Below, piece after piece: positions 1 through 8,272 of a stretch of DNA of 64,000 nt. Every line of letters starts with the position of its first letter. Within the stretch, counting starts at the first letter, position 1. The position numbers and the translations under genes were made by a program. Under the pieces are notes generated by a model. The model searched no databases. It was not told the origin of the DNA and was given only the letters and a program-made list of their open reading frames with translations. Source of the DNA: Streptomyces sp. NBC_00878 (lineage in GTDB: Bacteria > Actinomycetota > Actinomycetes > Streptomycetales > Streptomycetaceae); contig NZ_JAPEOK010000001.1 in NCBI RefSeq assembly GCF_026341515.1, positions 2,542,001-2,606,000 of the forward strand. Reading direction: 5' to 3'.

Positions 1-797
1 ATCGTTTCCGTCCTTCCGCCGTCGACCGTGAGTACGGTCCCGTTGATGTAGCCCGCGGCAGCCGAGGCCAGGAAGGTCACGGCCGCCCCGATCTCCTCGG
101 GCCGCCCGGCCCGGCCGGCCGGGATGCCCGCCGCGTCCGCCGCGTCGAGGTCCTCGTACGGGACCTCGGTGATCCGGGCGCGGACGTCCAGGATCTCGCG
201 GCGGCGCTCGGTCGCCGTGGCGCCGGGCGCCACGCAGTTGACCGTGACCCCTTCGGCCGCGAACTCCCGGGAGAGCAGCTTGGCGGCCGCGGTGACCGCG
301 GACCGCACGACCACGGACGTCGCGAGGTCGGGCTGGGGCTGGCGCACCGCCGCGGAGGTCACGAGGACGACCCGGCCGAAGCCCCGCTCGGCCATGCGCG
401 GCAGGGCGAGCCGCGCCAGGCGCAGCGGGCCGAGCAGCAGCAGTTCGAAGGCCTGCTGCCAGCGTTCGTCCTCGACTTCGAGGATGCGGCCGGGCGGGGG
501 TCCGCCGGCGTTGAGCACGAGGACGTCGAGCGCGCCGTACCGGCTCTCCATCTCGTCGAGGGCCGCCGCGGCGGACTTCGGCTCCGACATGTCGTTGACC
601 AGCGCGTGGACGATGCCGCCGGTGTCCCTGCCGAGTCGTAGCGCCGCGGACTCCAACTGCTCGGCACGCCGCCCGGTGATGACGACGCGGTGGCCCGACC
701 GCAGGAGCTGTTCGGCGACGGCGTACCCGATTCCGGCGCTGCCGCCGCCGACGAGGGCGTTGCGAGCGTTGATGGCAGCCTCCTGGTTTTCGGGCAC
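1..797 (-). CDS. Atypical short-chain dehydrogenase/reductase (partial, C-terminus runs off the window)
   Basis: The reverse frame reads through a Rossmann fold: a glycine-rich loop (VGGGSAGIG) near the N-terminus, NAGG after the fourth strand, and a C-terminal YINGTVLTVDGG typical of FabG-like SDRs. The usual catalytic Tyr-x-x-x-Lys is absent. After SAAVRQPQPDLATS the chain reads VVVRSAVT, as in a recognised divergent SDR subgroup, so the chemistry cannot be assumed. The start is uncertain. A GTG at 797 is in frame, but a strong AGGAGG (reverse strand, about 783-788) lies 6 nt before an in-frame ATC, which would be a rare start. Divergent from the IclR gene, so it may be that regulator's target. 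The stop codon lies outside the window. Confidence 0.8.
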   Translation of the reverse strand, partial: MPENQEAAINARNALVGGGSAGIGYAVAEQLLRSGHRVVITGRRAEQLESAALRLGRDTGGIVHALVNDMSEPKSAAAALDEMESRYGALDVLVLNAGGPPPGRILEVEDERWQQAFELLLLGPLRLARLALPRMAERGFGRVVLVTSAAVRQPQPDLATSVVVRSAVTAAAKLLSREFAAEGVTVNCVAPGATATERRREILDVRARITEVPYEDLDAADAAGIPAGRAGRPEEIGAAVTFLASAAAGYINGTVLTVDGGRTET

Positions 798-969
798 CGC
801 TGGGTTTCGAGCACCGCTGGGTTTCGTGCGGTGCTGGTTCTCGCGCGCCGACCGCAGGTTCTCGCGTACCGCCGGCTCCGAACGCCGGAGTTCGCGGGCA
901 CTGAGTTCCCTGACCGGGTCACCGGTCGCGGCGGGTCTATCGTGGGCCGCATGAACCCGGGAACCAACG

Positions 970-1737
970 ATGAGTCCCGCTGAGCGGGACAACGGTGCTC
1001 AGGTCGCGGGCGGCCTCGAACGCGCCGCGGCGATCCTCGGCGCCTTCGACGCGACGCACCGCGACCTGACCCTCGCCGCCCTCGTCGCCCGCAGCGGTCT
1101 GCCGCGCTCCACCGCCCACCGCACCGCCGACCGGATGATCCGGCTCGGCTGGCTCGACAAGCCGAAGGACCGGTACCGGATCGGCAACCGCCTGTTCGAG
1201 ATCGCGAGCCTGGCCCCGATCCGGCTCCAACTGCGGGAGGCGGTGCTGCCCTTCCTCCAGGACCTGCACAGCGCGACCAAGGTCACCGTGCAGCTCGGAG
1301 TGCTCGACGGTGCGCAGATCCTGGTCGTCGAGAAGATCACCGGTCATCGGCCGATGCCGATGCTCTCCCAGGTCGGCGGGATCATCCCGGCACACTGCTC
1401 GGCGCTGGGCCGCGCGATCCTGGCCTACAGCGACACCGCGACCATCGACGCCGTACTGGCCGCCGGCCTGGAGCGCAGGACGCCGCGCACGCTGACCGAT
1501 CCGGTGGCCATCCTGCGCGAGCTGACCGCGATCCCGCCGCGCGGCTGGGCGGTCGAACGCGAGGAGGGCAACATCGGGGTCAGCTGCGTGGCCGCCCCGG
1601 TCTTCGGCCCGCTCGGCGAGGTCGTGGCCGCACTGTCCGTCACCGGCCCCTCCGGTCTGATCCGGGCGCAGGCGATCGGCCCCGCCGTACGCCTGGCCGC
1701 GGCGGCGGCGTCCCGGGCCTACTGCTCGCGCCGGTGA
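970..1737 (+). CDS. IclR-family transcriptional regulator
   Basis: A 255-residue protein with an N-terminal winged HTH (about residues 14-75; the recognition region contains LPRSTAHRTADRM) and a C-terminal IclR effector domain (PAHCSALGRAILAY, then the conserved GWAVEREEGNIGVSCVAAPV). It lies between a divergent SDR and a downstream cupin/monooxygenase pair. A perfect palindrome GTCCCGC-TGA-GCGGGAC overlaps its first codons, and a near copy precedes the cupin gene, suggesting autoregulation and control of the neighbours. The effector is unknown. No good ribosome site precedes ATG 970, so the mRNA may be leaderless. Confidence 0.92.
   Translation: MSPAERDNGAQVAGGLERAAAILGAFDATHRDLTLAALVARSGLPRSTAHRTADRMIRLGWLDKPKDRYRIGNRLFEIASLAPIRLQLREAVLPFLQDLHSATKVTVQLGVLDGAQILVVEKITGHRPMPMLSQVGGIIPAHCSALGRAILAYSDTATIDAVLAAGLERRTPRTLTDPVAILRELTAIPPRGWAVEREEGNIGVSCVAAPVFGPLGEVVAALSVTGPSGLIRAQAIGPAVRLAAAAASRAYCSRR
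974..990. promoter_or_regulatory. Probable IclR operator at the regulator's own start
   Basis: GTCCCGC-TGA-GCGGGAC is a perfect 7+3+7 palindrome. It resembles actinobacterial IclR-type sites (TCCGCnnnGCGGA core) and recurs upstream of the cupin gene. It overlaps the start of the IclR gene, a position suited to autorepression. Confidence 0.65.
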
Positions 1738-1777
1738 CCATCGCCGACCGTCGTTGACCGCCGCAGACCAGGCCGGA

Positions 1778-1794
1778 GTCCCGCTGTGTGGGAC
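1778..1794. promoter_or_regulatory. Probable IclR operator upstream of the cupin/monooxygenase pair
   Basis: GTCCCGC-TGT-GTGGGAC matches the palindrome at 974-990 with one arm change. It sits about 90 bp before the cupin start, so the IclR protein probably controls the two downstream genes. Confidence 0.65.
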
Positions 1795-1884
1795 TTCTGA
1801 TTGCCGAGCAGGCCGCGCGGCCCGCACGCTGTGAGCGCCGGCACACCGATGGCCGGCCGGTGCGGCGACCTCAAGGAGACGACG

Positions 1885-2355
1885 ATGACTCTAGGCGGCG
1901 GCTACATGCTGCCCTCGCGCGAGGGACAGGCGATCGCGGCGATCGGGCTCGGCATCACGAAGAAGGCCGACGGCGAGTCGACCCGTGACGCGTACTCGCT
2001 GTTCGAGTACACGATCCCCCCGCGGACCGACGGGCCGCCCCCGCACCTGCACACCCGCGAGGACGAGTCCTTCATCTGCCTGGCCGGGCGCCTCGATGTG
2101 CACCTCGGCGGCGAGGACTTCGTCCTGGAACACGGCGACTACCTGTTCCTGCCGCGAGACGTGGTGCACGCCTTCCGTAACCCGTACCAGGAGGAGTCGC
2201 GGGTGATCTCCGTGGTCTCTCCCGCCGGTCTTGAGCGCTACTACCAGGCGCTGGCGGACATGCCGCCCGGCCCCAAGGACATCTCACTGATGAAGAAGAT
2301 CATGGAAGACTTCGGCATCGAGTTGCGGCTGCCGCCCGAGGTCGCCCAGTCATGA
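1885..2355 (+). CDS. Cupin-domain protein
   Basis: A 156-residue single-domain cupin. Motif 1 is PPPHLHTREDESFICLAG, with two His and a Glu positioned to bind a metal. Motif 2 is GDYLFLPRDVVHAFRN. ATG 1885 is preferred over an upstream in-frame codon because AAGGAG at 1873-1878 precedes it by 6 nt and homology begins there. It overlaps the downstream monooxygenase by ATGA, so the two are translationally coupled and probably act in one pathway. The substrate is unknown; small cupins of this type are often dioxygenases, isomerases or binding proteins. Confidence 0.88.
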   Translation: MTLGGGYMLPSREGQAIAAIGLGITKKADGESTRDAYSLFEYTIPPRTDGPPPHLHTREDESFICLAGRLDVHLGGEDFVLEHGDYLFLPRDVVHAFRNPYQEESRVISVVSPAGLERYYQALADMPPGPKDISLMKKIMEDFGIELRLPPEVAQS

Positions 2356-3917
2356 GGATCGCGATCATAGGCGCCGGCGTCGCCGGACTCGCCACCGCGA
2401 AGGTGCTGACCCAGGCCGGCCACGAGGTGCGGGTGTTCGACAAGTCCCCGGACGTCGGCGGTGTGTGGAGCCGGACCCGGCGCTACCCGGGCGTGACGAC
2501 GCAGAGCCCGAAGGCGCAGTACTCGCTCTCGGACTTCCCCATGCCCAAGAGCTATCCGGAATGGCCCAGCGGCGCCCAGGTCCAGGCCTACCTCGCCCAG
2601 TACGCCGCCGAGTTCGGCCTCGAATCCGCCCTGCGCCTGGACACCGAGGTGACGGCGGCGCGCCCGGTCGGCGACGGCCGCTGGACGCTCGCTACCCGCG
2701 ACGCCGTGGGAGCGGAGTCCGTCGAGGGGTTCGACCGGCTCGTCGTCGCGAACGGAGTGTTCTGCGAACCCCTGGTCCCGGCGTATCCGGGCCTTGAGGA
2801 GTTCACCGCGGCGGGCGGGCGGCTGCGCGCGGCCACGGAGTTCCATGACGCGGAGGAGGCTCGCGACCAGCACGTCCTCGTCGTCGGCTACGGCAAATCG
2901 GCCTGCGACGTCGCGGCGGCGATCAGCGGCGTCGCCGCCGGCACCGATGTGATCGCCCGTCAGCTGCTCTGGAAGGTACCGCGCAAGATCGCCGGTTTCG
3001 TCAACTTCAAGCTGCTGCTGCTCACCCGGCTCGGCGAAGGACTCTTCCGCTACCTGCGACTGCGCGGTTTCGAGAAGTTCGTGCACGGCCCGGGCAACGG
3101 CCTGCGCCGCCGGATGATCAACTCCATCGGCTCGGTCTCGGTACGGCAGTTCGGCCTCGCGAAGCTCGGCCTGGTTCCGGCCGGCCACCTGGAGGACATC
3201 GTCCGTGGAGCCATCGGGCTGGCGAGCGAGGGCTTCTTCGAGGGCGTCGCGGACGGGAGCATCACCGTCCACCGCGACCGGACCATCACGCGGCTTCGCG
3301 GCGGGCACGGCGGTCCCGCGGCCGAGCTGAGCGACGGCAGCACGCTCCGCGCCGACCTGGTGCTCTGCGCCACCGGCTTCACCCAGGGCGTGCCGTTCCT
3401 GCCCGCCGAGACCCGGCAACGACTGCTCGACGAGCGCGGGAACTTCATGCTCTACCGGCAGATCCTGCCCCTCGGCGTTCCCGGGCTCTACTTCAACGGC
3501 TACAACTCCTCGTTCTTCAGCCCGCTCAACGCCGAGATGGCGGCCCTCTGGATCGCGGCCGACCTCGCGGAGGCGGTGGCGCTGCCCGACCCCGAGGCCA
3601 TGCGCCGGGCGGTCGTCGAGCAGCTGGCGTTCATGGACGAGGCCACGGACACGCACCACTGCCGAGGCACCAAGATCATCCCGTTCTCGATGCACAACGT
3701 CGACGAGGTACTCGGTGATCTCGATCTGAACATCGGCGCCACGGTACGGGCCTCGCACTGGCTGGGCGCGGTCAATCCCGCGGCCTATCGGCGGGTGACC
3801 CCGTTGCTGCTGCGGCGGCTGACACCGAGCGGGCCGCGACCTGAACCCGGATCCACCGGCCTGATGCCCGTGGACAGTGTCTCCGGAAACGAAGAAGTGC
3901 CTTTCGACCTGCGATGA
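2352..3917 (+). CDS. Flavin-dependent monooxygenase (FMO/Baeyer-Villiger type)
   Basis: A 521-residue protein. The FAD-binding Rossmann motif GAGVAGLATAKVL is at residues 7-19, followed by an acidic residue ending the second strand (VFDKSPDVGGVWS). A second dinucleotide motif (VLVVGYGKSACD, about residue 175) should bind NADPH. FHDAEEARDQHVL resembles the FMO fingerprint but is not a canonical Baeyer-Villiger motif. LVLCATGFTQGVPFLP is the usual ATG-like segment near the C-terminus. Family members insert one oxygen atom into a ketone, amine or sulfur substrate; which applies here is not visible. It is coupled to the cupin by an ATGA overlap and probably lies in the IclR regulon. Confidence 0.9.
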   Translation: MRIAIIGAGVAGLATAKVLTQAGHEVRVFDKSPDVGGVWSRTRRYPGVTTQSPKAQYSLSDFPMPKSYPEWPSGAQVQAYLAQYAAEFGLESALRLDTEVTAARPVGDGRWTLATRDAVGAESVEGFDRLVVANGVFCEPLVPAYPGLEEFTAAGGRLRAATEFHDAEEARDQHVLVVGYGKSACDVAAAISGVAAGTDVIARQLLWKVPRKIAGFVNFKLLLLTRLGEGLFRYLRLRGFEKFVHGPGNGLRRRMINSIGSVSVRQFGLAKLGLVPAGHLEDIVRGAIGLASEGFFEGVADGSITVHRDRTITRLRGGHGGPAAELSDGSTLRADLVLCATGFTQGVPFLPAETRQRLLDERGNFMLYRQILPLGVPGLYFNGYNSSFFSPLNAEMAALWIAADLAEAVALPDPEAMRRAVVEQLAFMDEATDTHHCRGTKIIPFSMHNVDEVLGDLDLNIGATVRASHWLGAVNPAAYRRVTPLLLRRLTPSGPRPEPGSTGLMPVDSVSGNEEVPFDLR

Positions 3918-3957
3918 CGGGGTTTCTCCAGGACCACGTCAAGCACTCGCAGTGCTT

Positions 3958-4113
3958 CCCCGGATGGAGAAGTTGCGGATGCTGCCCGATCCGCGTCGGC
4001 GGCGCGGCGTGTGTCACCCGTTCGTGGCGGTGGTGCTGGTCGCGGCCTTGGCGGTGGTGGTCGGCGCGCACTCGTACGTGCGATCGGGCAGTGGTCCGCG
4101 AATGCATCGCAGC
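3958..4113 (+). pseudogene. ISAs1-family transposase, N-terminal remnant with frameshift
   Basis: One frame gives PDPRRRRGVCHPFVAVVL and continues AALAVVVGAHSYV. The next frame continues with AIGQWSANASQ. Joined, they match the N-terminus of ISAs1-family transposases (PDPR(R)RRGxRHP, then a hydrophobic stretch and AIGEWA). Only about 50 residues remain and a frameshift separates the two parts, so it is inactive. No terminal repeats were recognised. Confidence 0.65.
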
Positions 4114-4118
4114 ACACG

Positions 4119-4155
4119 TCAACTCGTACGTCCGTCGTCTCAACTCGTACGTCCG
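4119..4155. repeat. 16-bp direct repeat, two copies
   Basis: TCAACTCGTACGTCCG occurs at 4119-4134 and again at 4140-4155. It lies between the ISAs1 remnant and the end of the acyl-CoA dehydrogenase gene. No gene or hairpin was seen in the stretch 4114-4207 otherwise. Confidence 0.8.
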
Positions 4156-4207
4156 CCCGGCTGGGCCGGCCGCAGCGAGGCAGTGCCGTGGGCAGTGCGG
4201 TCGGGGG

Positions 4208-5350
4208 TTACAGGTCCATGGAGCGGCTGATGATCTCCTTCATGATTTCGGAGGTGCCGCCGTAGATCCGCTGGATGCGGGCGTCGGCGTATCTGCGGCA
4301 GATCACGGACTCCCACATGTAGCCGTATCCCCCGAACATCTGCAGGCAGTCGTCGACGACCTGGCCCTGTAGTTCGGTGGTGACCAGCTTCGCCTCGGCG
4401 GCCTCGTCCGCGGTGAGCCGGCCCTGGTTGTGTGCGAGGACGCAGGCGTCGACGAAGGCCTGGGCGGACGTGATCCGGGCCCGCATCGCGGCCAGCCGGA
4501 AGCGGGTGTCCTGGAACTTCGCCAGCGGACGTCCGAAGGCGGAGCGCTGCTTGGTGTAGGCGACCGTTTCCCGCAGTGCCGCCGCTGCGTGGGCCACCGC
4601 GCCCATGGCGACGACGAGCCGTTCCAGGGCGAACTGCCGCATCAGCAGGGCGAAGCCCTGATCCGGCCCGCCGAGCACGTCGGCGGCCGGGACGTGGACG
4701 TCGTCGAAGAACAACTCGGCAGTGTCCGAGGTCCGCAGGCCGAGCTTGTCGAGCTTGCGGCCCCGGGTGAAGCCGGGGGTGTCGGCGGCCACGAGGAACA
4801 GGCCGATCGAGTGGTCCTCGCCGGTGCGGGCGGCGACGATGACGAGATCGGCGTTGATGCCGCTGGAGATGAAGGTCTTGGCCCCGTTGATCAGCCAGCC
4901 GTCCCCGTCCGGGGCAGGCACCGCGCGCGTACGGATGGCGGCCACGTCCGAGCCGGCACCGGGCTCGGTGATCGCGATGGCGAGCAGCGTCTCGCCGGAG
5001 ACCGCACCGGTGAGGTGGCGGGCCTTCTGGTCCTCGGTACCGAACTCGGCCAGGTACGGGGCGACGACGCCGGAGTGCAGCGGGACCGCGAGGCCGGACT
5101 CGGCGGCGTTCGCCAGTTCCTCGATCATGATCTGCTCGTACCGCAGGTCGGCCAGGCCCAGGCCGCCGTAAGCGGAATCGGCCCATGGGCACAGCAGGTT
5201 CTGCTCGCCCGCGAGCCGCCAGACGTCCTTGCCGACGATCCCCTCGCGCTCCCAGGCGGCCTGCCTCGGCACGACCTCGTGCTCGACAAAGCCACGCCAC
5301 GCGGTCCGGTACGCCTCGTGGGCGTCGTCGAAGTATCCGTTTCTGATCAC
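4208..5350 (-). CDS. Acyl-CoA dehydrogenase family protein
   Basis: About 380 residues, normal for the family. It catalyses FAD-dependent alpha,beta-dehydrogenation of an acyl-CoA. The conserved ITEPGAGSDVAAIRT and the C-terminal QMFGGYGYMWE and IYGGTSEIMKEII are present. The position of the catalytic Glu was not fixed by eye. GTG at 5350 (protein MIRNGYFDD...) is taken as start; an upstream in-frame GTG at 5374 would add eight residues. Neither has a strong ribosome site. Divergent from an AraC-type activator, with about 150 bp between the starts, so that protein is its likely regulator. Confidence 0.88.
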   Translation of the reverse strand: MIRNGYFDDAHEAYRTAWRGFVEHEVVPRQAAWEREGIVGKDVWRLAGEQNLLCPWADSAYGGLGLADLRYEQIMIEELANAAESGLAVPLHSGVVAPYLAEFGTEDQKARHLTGAVSGETLLAIAITEPGAGSDVAAIRTRAVPAPDGDGWLINGAKTFISSGINADLVIVAARTGEDHSIGLFLVAADTPGFTRGRKLDKLGLRTSDTAELFFDDVHVPAADVLGGPDQGFALLMRQFALERLVVAMGAVAHAAAALRETVAYTKQRSAFGRPLAKFQDTRFRLAAMRARITSAQAFVDACVLAHNQGRLTADEAAEAKLVTTELQGQVVDDCLQMFGGYGYMWESVICRRYADARIQRIYGGTSEIMKEIISRSMDL

Positions 5351-5496
5351 GGTCCAACGGTAGGCGGGCGGCACAGCGGGCCGTCATGACCGCAGCGCTC
5401 GCAGTCTTTGACCTGTGTGTCCGACCGAGTGTCCGACCGGGTGTCCGGCTAATGGCCCGGCTGAGTGCCCAGCCGAGTCCCGTACGATCGGCGGTC

Positions 5497-6588
5497 ATGG
5501 CCGCACCTCCCGAGGACGACGCGCCTCCCGCGTACGGCGCGCCCGCCCGCTCGGTCGCCATCCACCACGTGCGGGCTTCACTGCGCGGAGCCCAGCGGCA
5601 CGGCGTGGATGTCACCCCGCTCCTCGAGCGGGCCGCCATCCCGCCGCGTCTGCTGGAGGTCCCGCTCGCCCGGGTGTCGCCCCGGCAGTTCGCCCGGCTC
5701 ACCAAAGCGGTGTGGCAGGCACTCGATGACGAGCTGCAGGGCCTCGGGCCACAGCCCCTGAAGGTGGGCACCTTCGCGATGATGTGCCATGCCGTGGTGC
5801 ACTGCAGCCCCGATCTGCGCACCGCGCTGGACCGTGGCAGCGCCTTCTACCGGCTGTTCCCCGGCGGACCCCAGTTCCATCTGGAGGAGAAGCCGGCAGA
5901 GGAGACCCACGAGGCGCGGGTGGTCTTCGATCTCACGGCCTTCGAGGATCCCGATCACTACCTCGCCGAATCCGCCACCGTCGTCGCGCACCGCGTCGCC
6001 AGCTGGCTGATCCGCCGGAGGATCGGCCTCACCCGGGTGGAGTTCAGCTATCCGGCGCCCGGCCATGCTCTGGAGTACGACCTGCTCTACGGCGCCCCGT
6101 GCTCCTTCCGAGCTCCCCGCACCGCTCTCGTCTTCGACCGTTCCGTTCTCGACCGACCGGTGCTCCAGGACGAGGCGGGGCTGCACGCCTTCCTACGCCG
6201 AGCCCCGGGCGATGTCCTCGCCCGTCTGGACTACGGCAGCACCGCCGCCGCCCAGGTGCGCCGGCTGCTCGGGCAGTCACTGCCGGACCGGATGCCGGAC
6301 CCGCAGGACGTCGCGGCACGGCTGGCGGTGAGCGCGCAGACCCTGCGCCGCCGGCTGGCCGCGGAAGGCACCTCCTTCCAGCAGATCCGTGACCAGCTGC
6401 GGCGAGATGTGGCCATCGCGGCGCTGGCCACGGGCACCGTCTCCATCGAGGACATCTCGCGGCAGTTGGGGTTCTCCGAACCCAGCGCCTTCCACCGCGC
6501 CTTCAAACGCTGGACCGGCTCTGCTCCCCGCTCCTACCAACCGGGCGGCTCAGAGCGACTCACCGTTGAGCAACCTGCCGTCGAGTGA
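5497..6588 (+). CDS. AraC-family regulator with N-terminal Arabinose_bd-type domain
   Basis: About 363 residues from ATG 5497. The N-terminal domain (SVAIHHVRASLRGAQRHG onward) matches the effector domain of OruR/ArgR-like regulators. The C-terminal AraC HTH pair is at about residues 270-355 (VAARLAVSAQTLRRRLAAEG, then a second helix set with LGFSEPSAFHRAFKRWTG). The long in-frame upstream extension from 5386 is probably 5' leader. Divergent from the acyl-CoA dehydrogenase gene, its likely target. Confidence 0.9.
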   Translation: MAAPPEDDAPPAYGAPARSVAIHHVRASLRGAQRHGVDVTPLLERAAIPPRLLEVPLARVSPRQFARLTKAVWQALDDELQGLGPQPLKVGTFAMMCHAVVHCSPDLRTALDRGSAFYRLFPGGPQFHLEEKPAEETHEARVVFDLTAFEDPDHYLAESATVVAHRVASWLIRRRIGLTRVEFSYPAPGHALEYDLLYGAPCSFRAPRTALVFDRSVLDRPVLQDEAGLHAFLRRAPGDVLARLDYGSTAAAQVRRLLGQSLPDRMPDPQDVAARLAVSAQTLRRRLAAEGTSFQQIRDQLRRDVAIAALATGTVSIEDISRQLGFSEPSAFHRAFKRWTGSAPRSYQPGGSERLTVEQPAVE

Positions 6589-6658
6589 ACACCCGGGTCA
6601 ACGACCTTGAGCGGCACGGTCGCGGCACCTGCCCGGCCCCGGCTCGTACCGTCCCGTC

Positions 6659-6838
6659 ATGACCGAAGCGCTGATCTACGACGCCGTCCGCACCCCCTGC
6701 GACAAGGGCGGAGGCGGGGCACTGCTGCTCGACCAGGACGCGGCCGTCCGGCCCGGCACCACACTGCGACTCCGCAACGCCTACGGCCGCCCACAAGCAT
6801 TCGTCGCCCGCGTCGGCCACCCCGCCGACGCCTACTGA
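6659..6838 (+). pseudogene. Thiolase N-terminal stub
   Basis: A 59-codon frame begins MTEALIYDAVRTPCDKGG, the hallmark N-terminus of acetyl-CoA acetyltransferases (normally about 400 residues; DAVRTPxGKG). After about 22 residues the sequence is unrelated (RPGTTLRLRNAYGRPQ...). This looks like a deletion joining a thiolase start to the 3' end of another gene. A hairpin follows directly. It could still be translated as a small chimera, but thiolase function is impossible. Confidence 0.6.
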
Positions 6839-6851
6839 AAACTCTTCCGGA

Positions 6852-6871
6852 TCCCCGCCACCTTGCGGGGA
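6852..6871. terminator. Hairpin after the thiolase stub
   Basis: TCCCCGC-CACCTT-GCGGGGA, a perfect 7-bp stem with a 6-nt loop, no T-run. Confidence 0.45.
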
Positions 6872-6964
6872 AAGACTGGCCGCGGCGAGCGCTTCTGACC
6901 GGGCAACCCATCGCGGATCGACGTCACCTGTGGACGTCACGTATCGAGTGAGGAGAGGTGCAGC

Positions 6965-7870
6965 ATGACAGTGGCCGAAGAAACAGTGCTCGGGCGCGTG
7001 GGGATCTGGACTGCGAGCCTGGACGCGCTCCCTCCGGCGGCGGCCGGGCAGATCGCGGCCGAACTCGAAGCCCAGGGCTGGGGCACCCTGTGGTTCGGCG
7101 AAGCCTACGGCCGGGAGGCTTTCACCCAGGCAGGGCTGCTCCTCGCCGCCACCGGGCGCATGCGCGTGGCCACCGGCATCGCCAACATCTGGGCACGCGA
7201 CGCGATCGCGGCCAACGCGGCGTCCCGCACCCTGACCGCGGCCCACGGCGGGCGGTTCGTGCTCGGGCTCGGAGTCAGCCACCGGCCGCTGGTCGAGCGG
7301 GTGCGCGGGGGCAGTTACGCCAAACCGGTCGCCGCCATGCGCGAGTACCTCACGGCGATGGCGGGAGCGACCTTCTACGCCGCGGAGGCCGACGAACCAC
7401 GCCCGCCCATCCTGATCGCCGCACTCGGTCCCCGGATGCTGGAGGTGGCCCGTGAACTCGCGGACGGCAGCCACCCGTATCTGGTGACACCGGCACAGAC
7501 CGCCGAGGTGCGGGCAGCTCTGGGGCCGGACAAGATCGTGGCCGTCGAGATGGGCGCCGTGCTCACCTCGGACCGCGAGACCGCGCTGCGCCGGGCCCAC
7601 GCCCACCTGGACATCTACACCGGTCTGCCGAACTACCGCAACAACTGGCTGCGGGGCGGCTTCGACGAGACGGACCTCGTCCGCGGCGGCTCCGACAGGC
7701 TGGCCGAAGCACTCGTCGCATGGGGCGACGAAGCGGCGATCCTCAGCCGCGTGCACGAGCATCTGGCCGCCGGAGCCGACCACGTCTGCGTCCAGGTCCT
7801 GATGGAATCCCCCTTCGACGTACCGACCGAACCGTGGCGAGAGCTCGCACCCGCACTCGTCGGCGCATGA
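6965..7870 (+). CDS. LLM-class F420-dependent oxidoreductase (TIGR03620-like)
   Basis: A 301-residue bacterial luciferase-like TIM barrel. It has the GWGTLWFGEAYGREAF segment at the end of the first strands, ATGIANIWARD, and the GRFVLGLGVSHRPLVE stretch that lines the cofactor pocket in F420-dependent members. AGGAGAGG at 6951-6958 gives a strong ribosome site. Cytosolic; hydride transfer with F420 rather than FMN is inferred from subgroup resemblance. The substrate is unknown. Confidence 0.85.
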   Translation: MTVAEETVLGRVGIWTASLDALPPAAAGQIAAELEAQGWGTLWFGEAYGREAFTQAGLLLAATGRMRVATGIANIWARDAIAANAASRTLTAAHGGRFVLGLGVSHRPLVERVRGGSYAKPVAAMREYLTAMAGATFYAAEADEPRPPILIAALGPRMLEVARELADGSHPYLVTPAQTAEVRAALGPDKIVAVEMGAVLTSDRETALRRAHAHLDIYTGLPNYRNNWLRGGFDETDLVRGGSDRLAEALVAWGDEAAILSRVHEHLAAGADHVCVQVLMESPFDVPTEPWRELAPALVGA

Positions 7871-7913
7871 CCAACGCAACTCCAACCCCCATGCCTTCGG
7901 TCCGCGTCAGCGG

Positions 7914-8205
7914 TCAGACCGTTTCGGCCAGGGTGCACTCGCTCACGCCGACGCGCCGTGCGAGCCAGGCGGCGGTCCGCGGTTGCCGCAGCTCGTCGGT
8001 CACCAGCGAACACACCTGCCGCAGCAGGGAGTTGGCGGGGGTGGGCAACGTCAACGGCTCGACGAGGGCCCGCCGCAGCCGGTCCCGCAGGACGGCACGC
8101 AGACGCCGTGCTTCCTGCTCCGGCAGGGACGGTCCACTGCACGCGGTGATCAGCTCGCGCACCAGGGCGTCCACGGCCACGACGACCGGCGTCAGATTCG
8201 GATAA
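7914..8205 (-). pseudogene. AraC-family regulator remnant, truncated at both ends
   Basis: Reverse frame: AYPNLTPVVVAVDALV and LLRQVCSLVTDELRQPRTAA, followed by WLARRVGVSECTLAETV and a stop. This is the end of an AraC ligand domain plus the first helix-turn-helix; normal members continue RTLARLFR with a second HTH. The C-terminus is lost at 7914. The N-terminal side breaks off at the dispersed repeat at 8204-8272. Confidence 0.65.
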
Positions 8206-8272
8206 GCCCCCACCACACCCAGCCCGTCCGGCGTTTGAGGACGAGGCCCTTCGGGCCGACAAGCGGGGGCGG
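8204..8272. repeat. Streptomyces dispersed repeat (CCCGTCCGGCGTTTGAGGAC type)
   Basis: The core CAGCCCGTCCGGCGTTTGAG is followed by GACGAGGCCC-TTC-GGGCC and AAGCGGGGG. I recognise this intergenic repeat from many Streptomyces genomes, where it flanks terminators. Here it separates the AraC remnant from the downstream gene end and marks the truncation point. Confidence 0.7.

Noticed and set aside
124..954. Long open frame on the plus strand over the SDR gene
   Set aside because: Arg/Ser-rich composition and no motifs; it is the antisense of a clear SDR.
5386..5496. N-terminal extension of the AraC regulator
   Set aside because: The repeated PSVRPGVRL-like residues are not family sequence; homology starts after ATG 5497.
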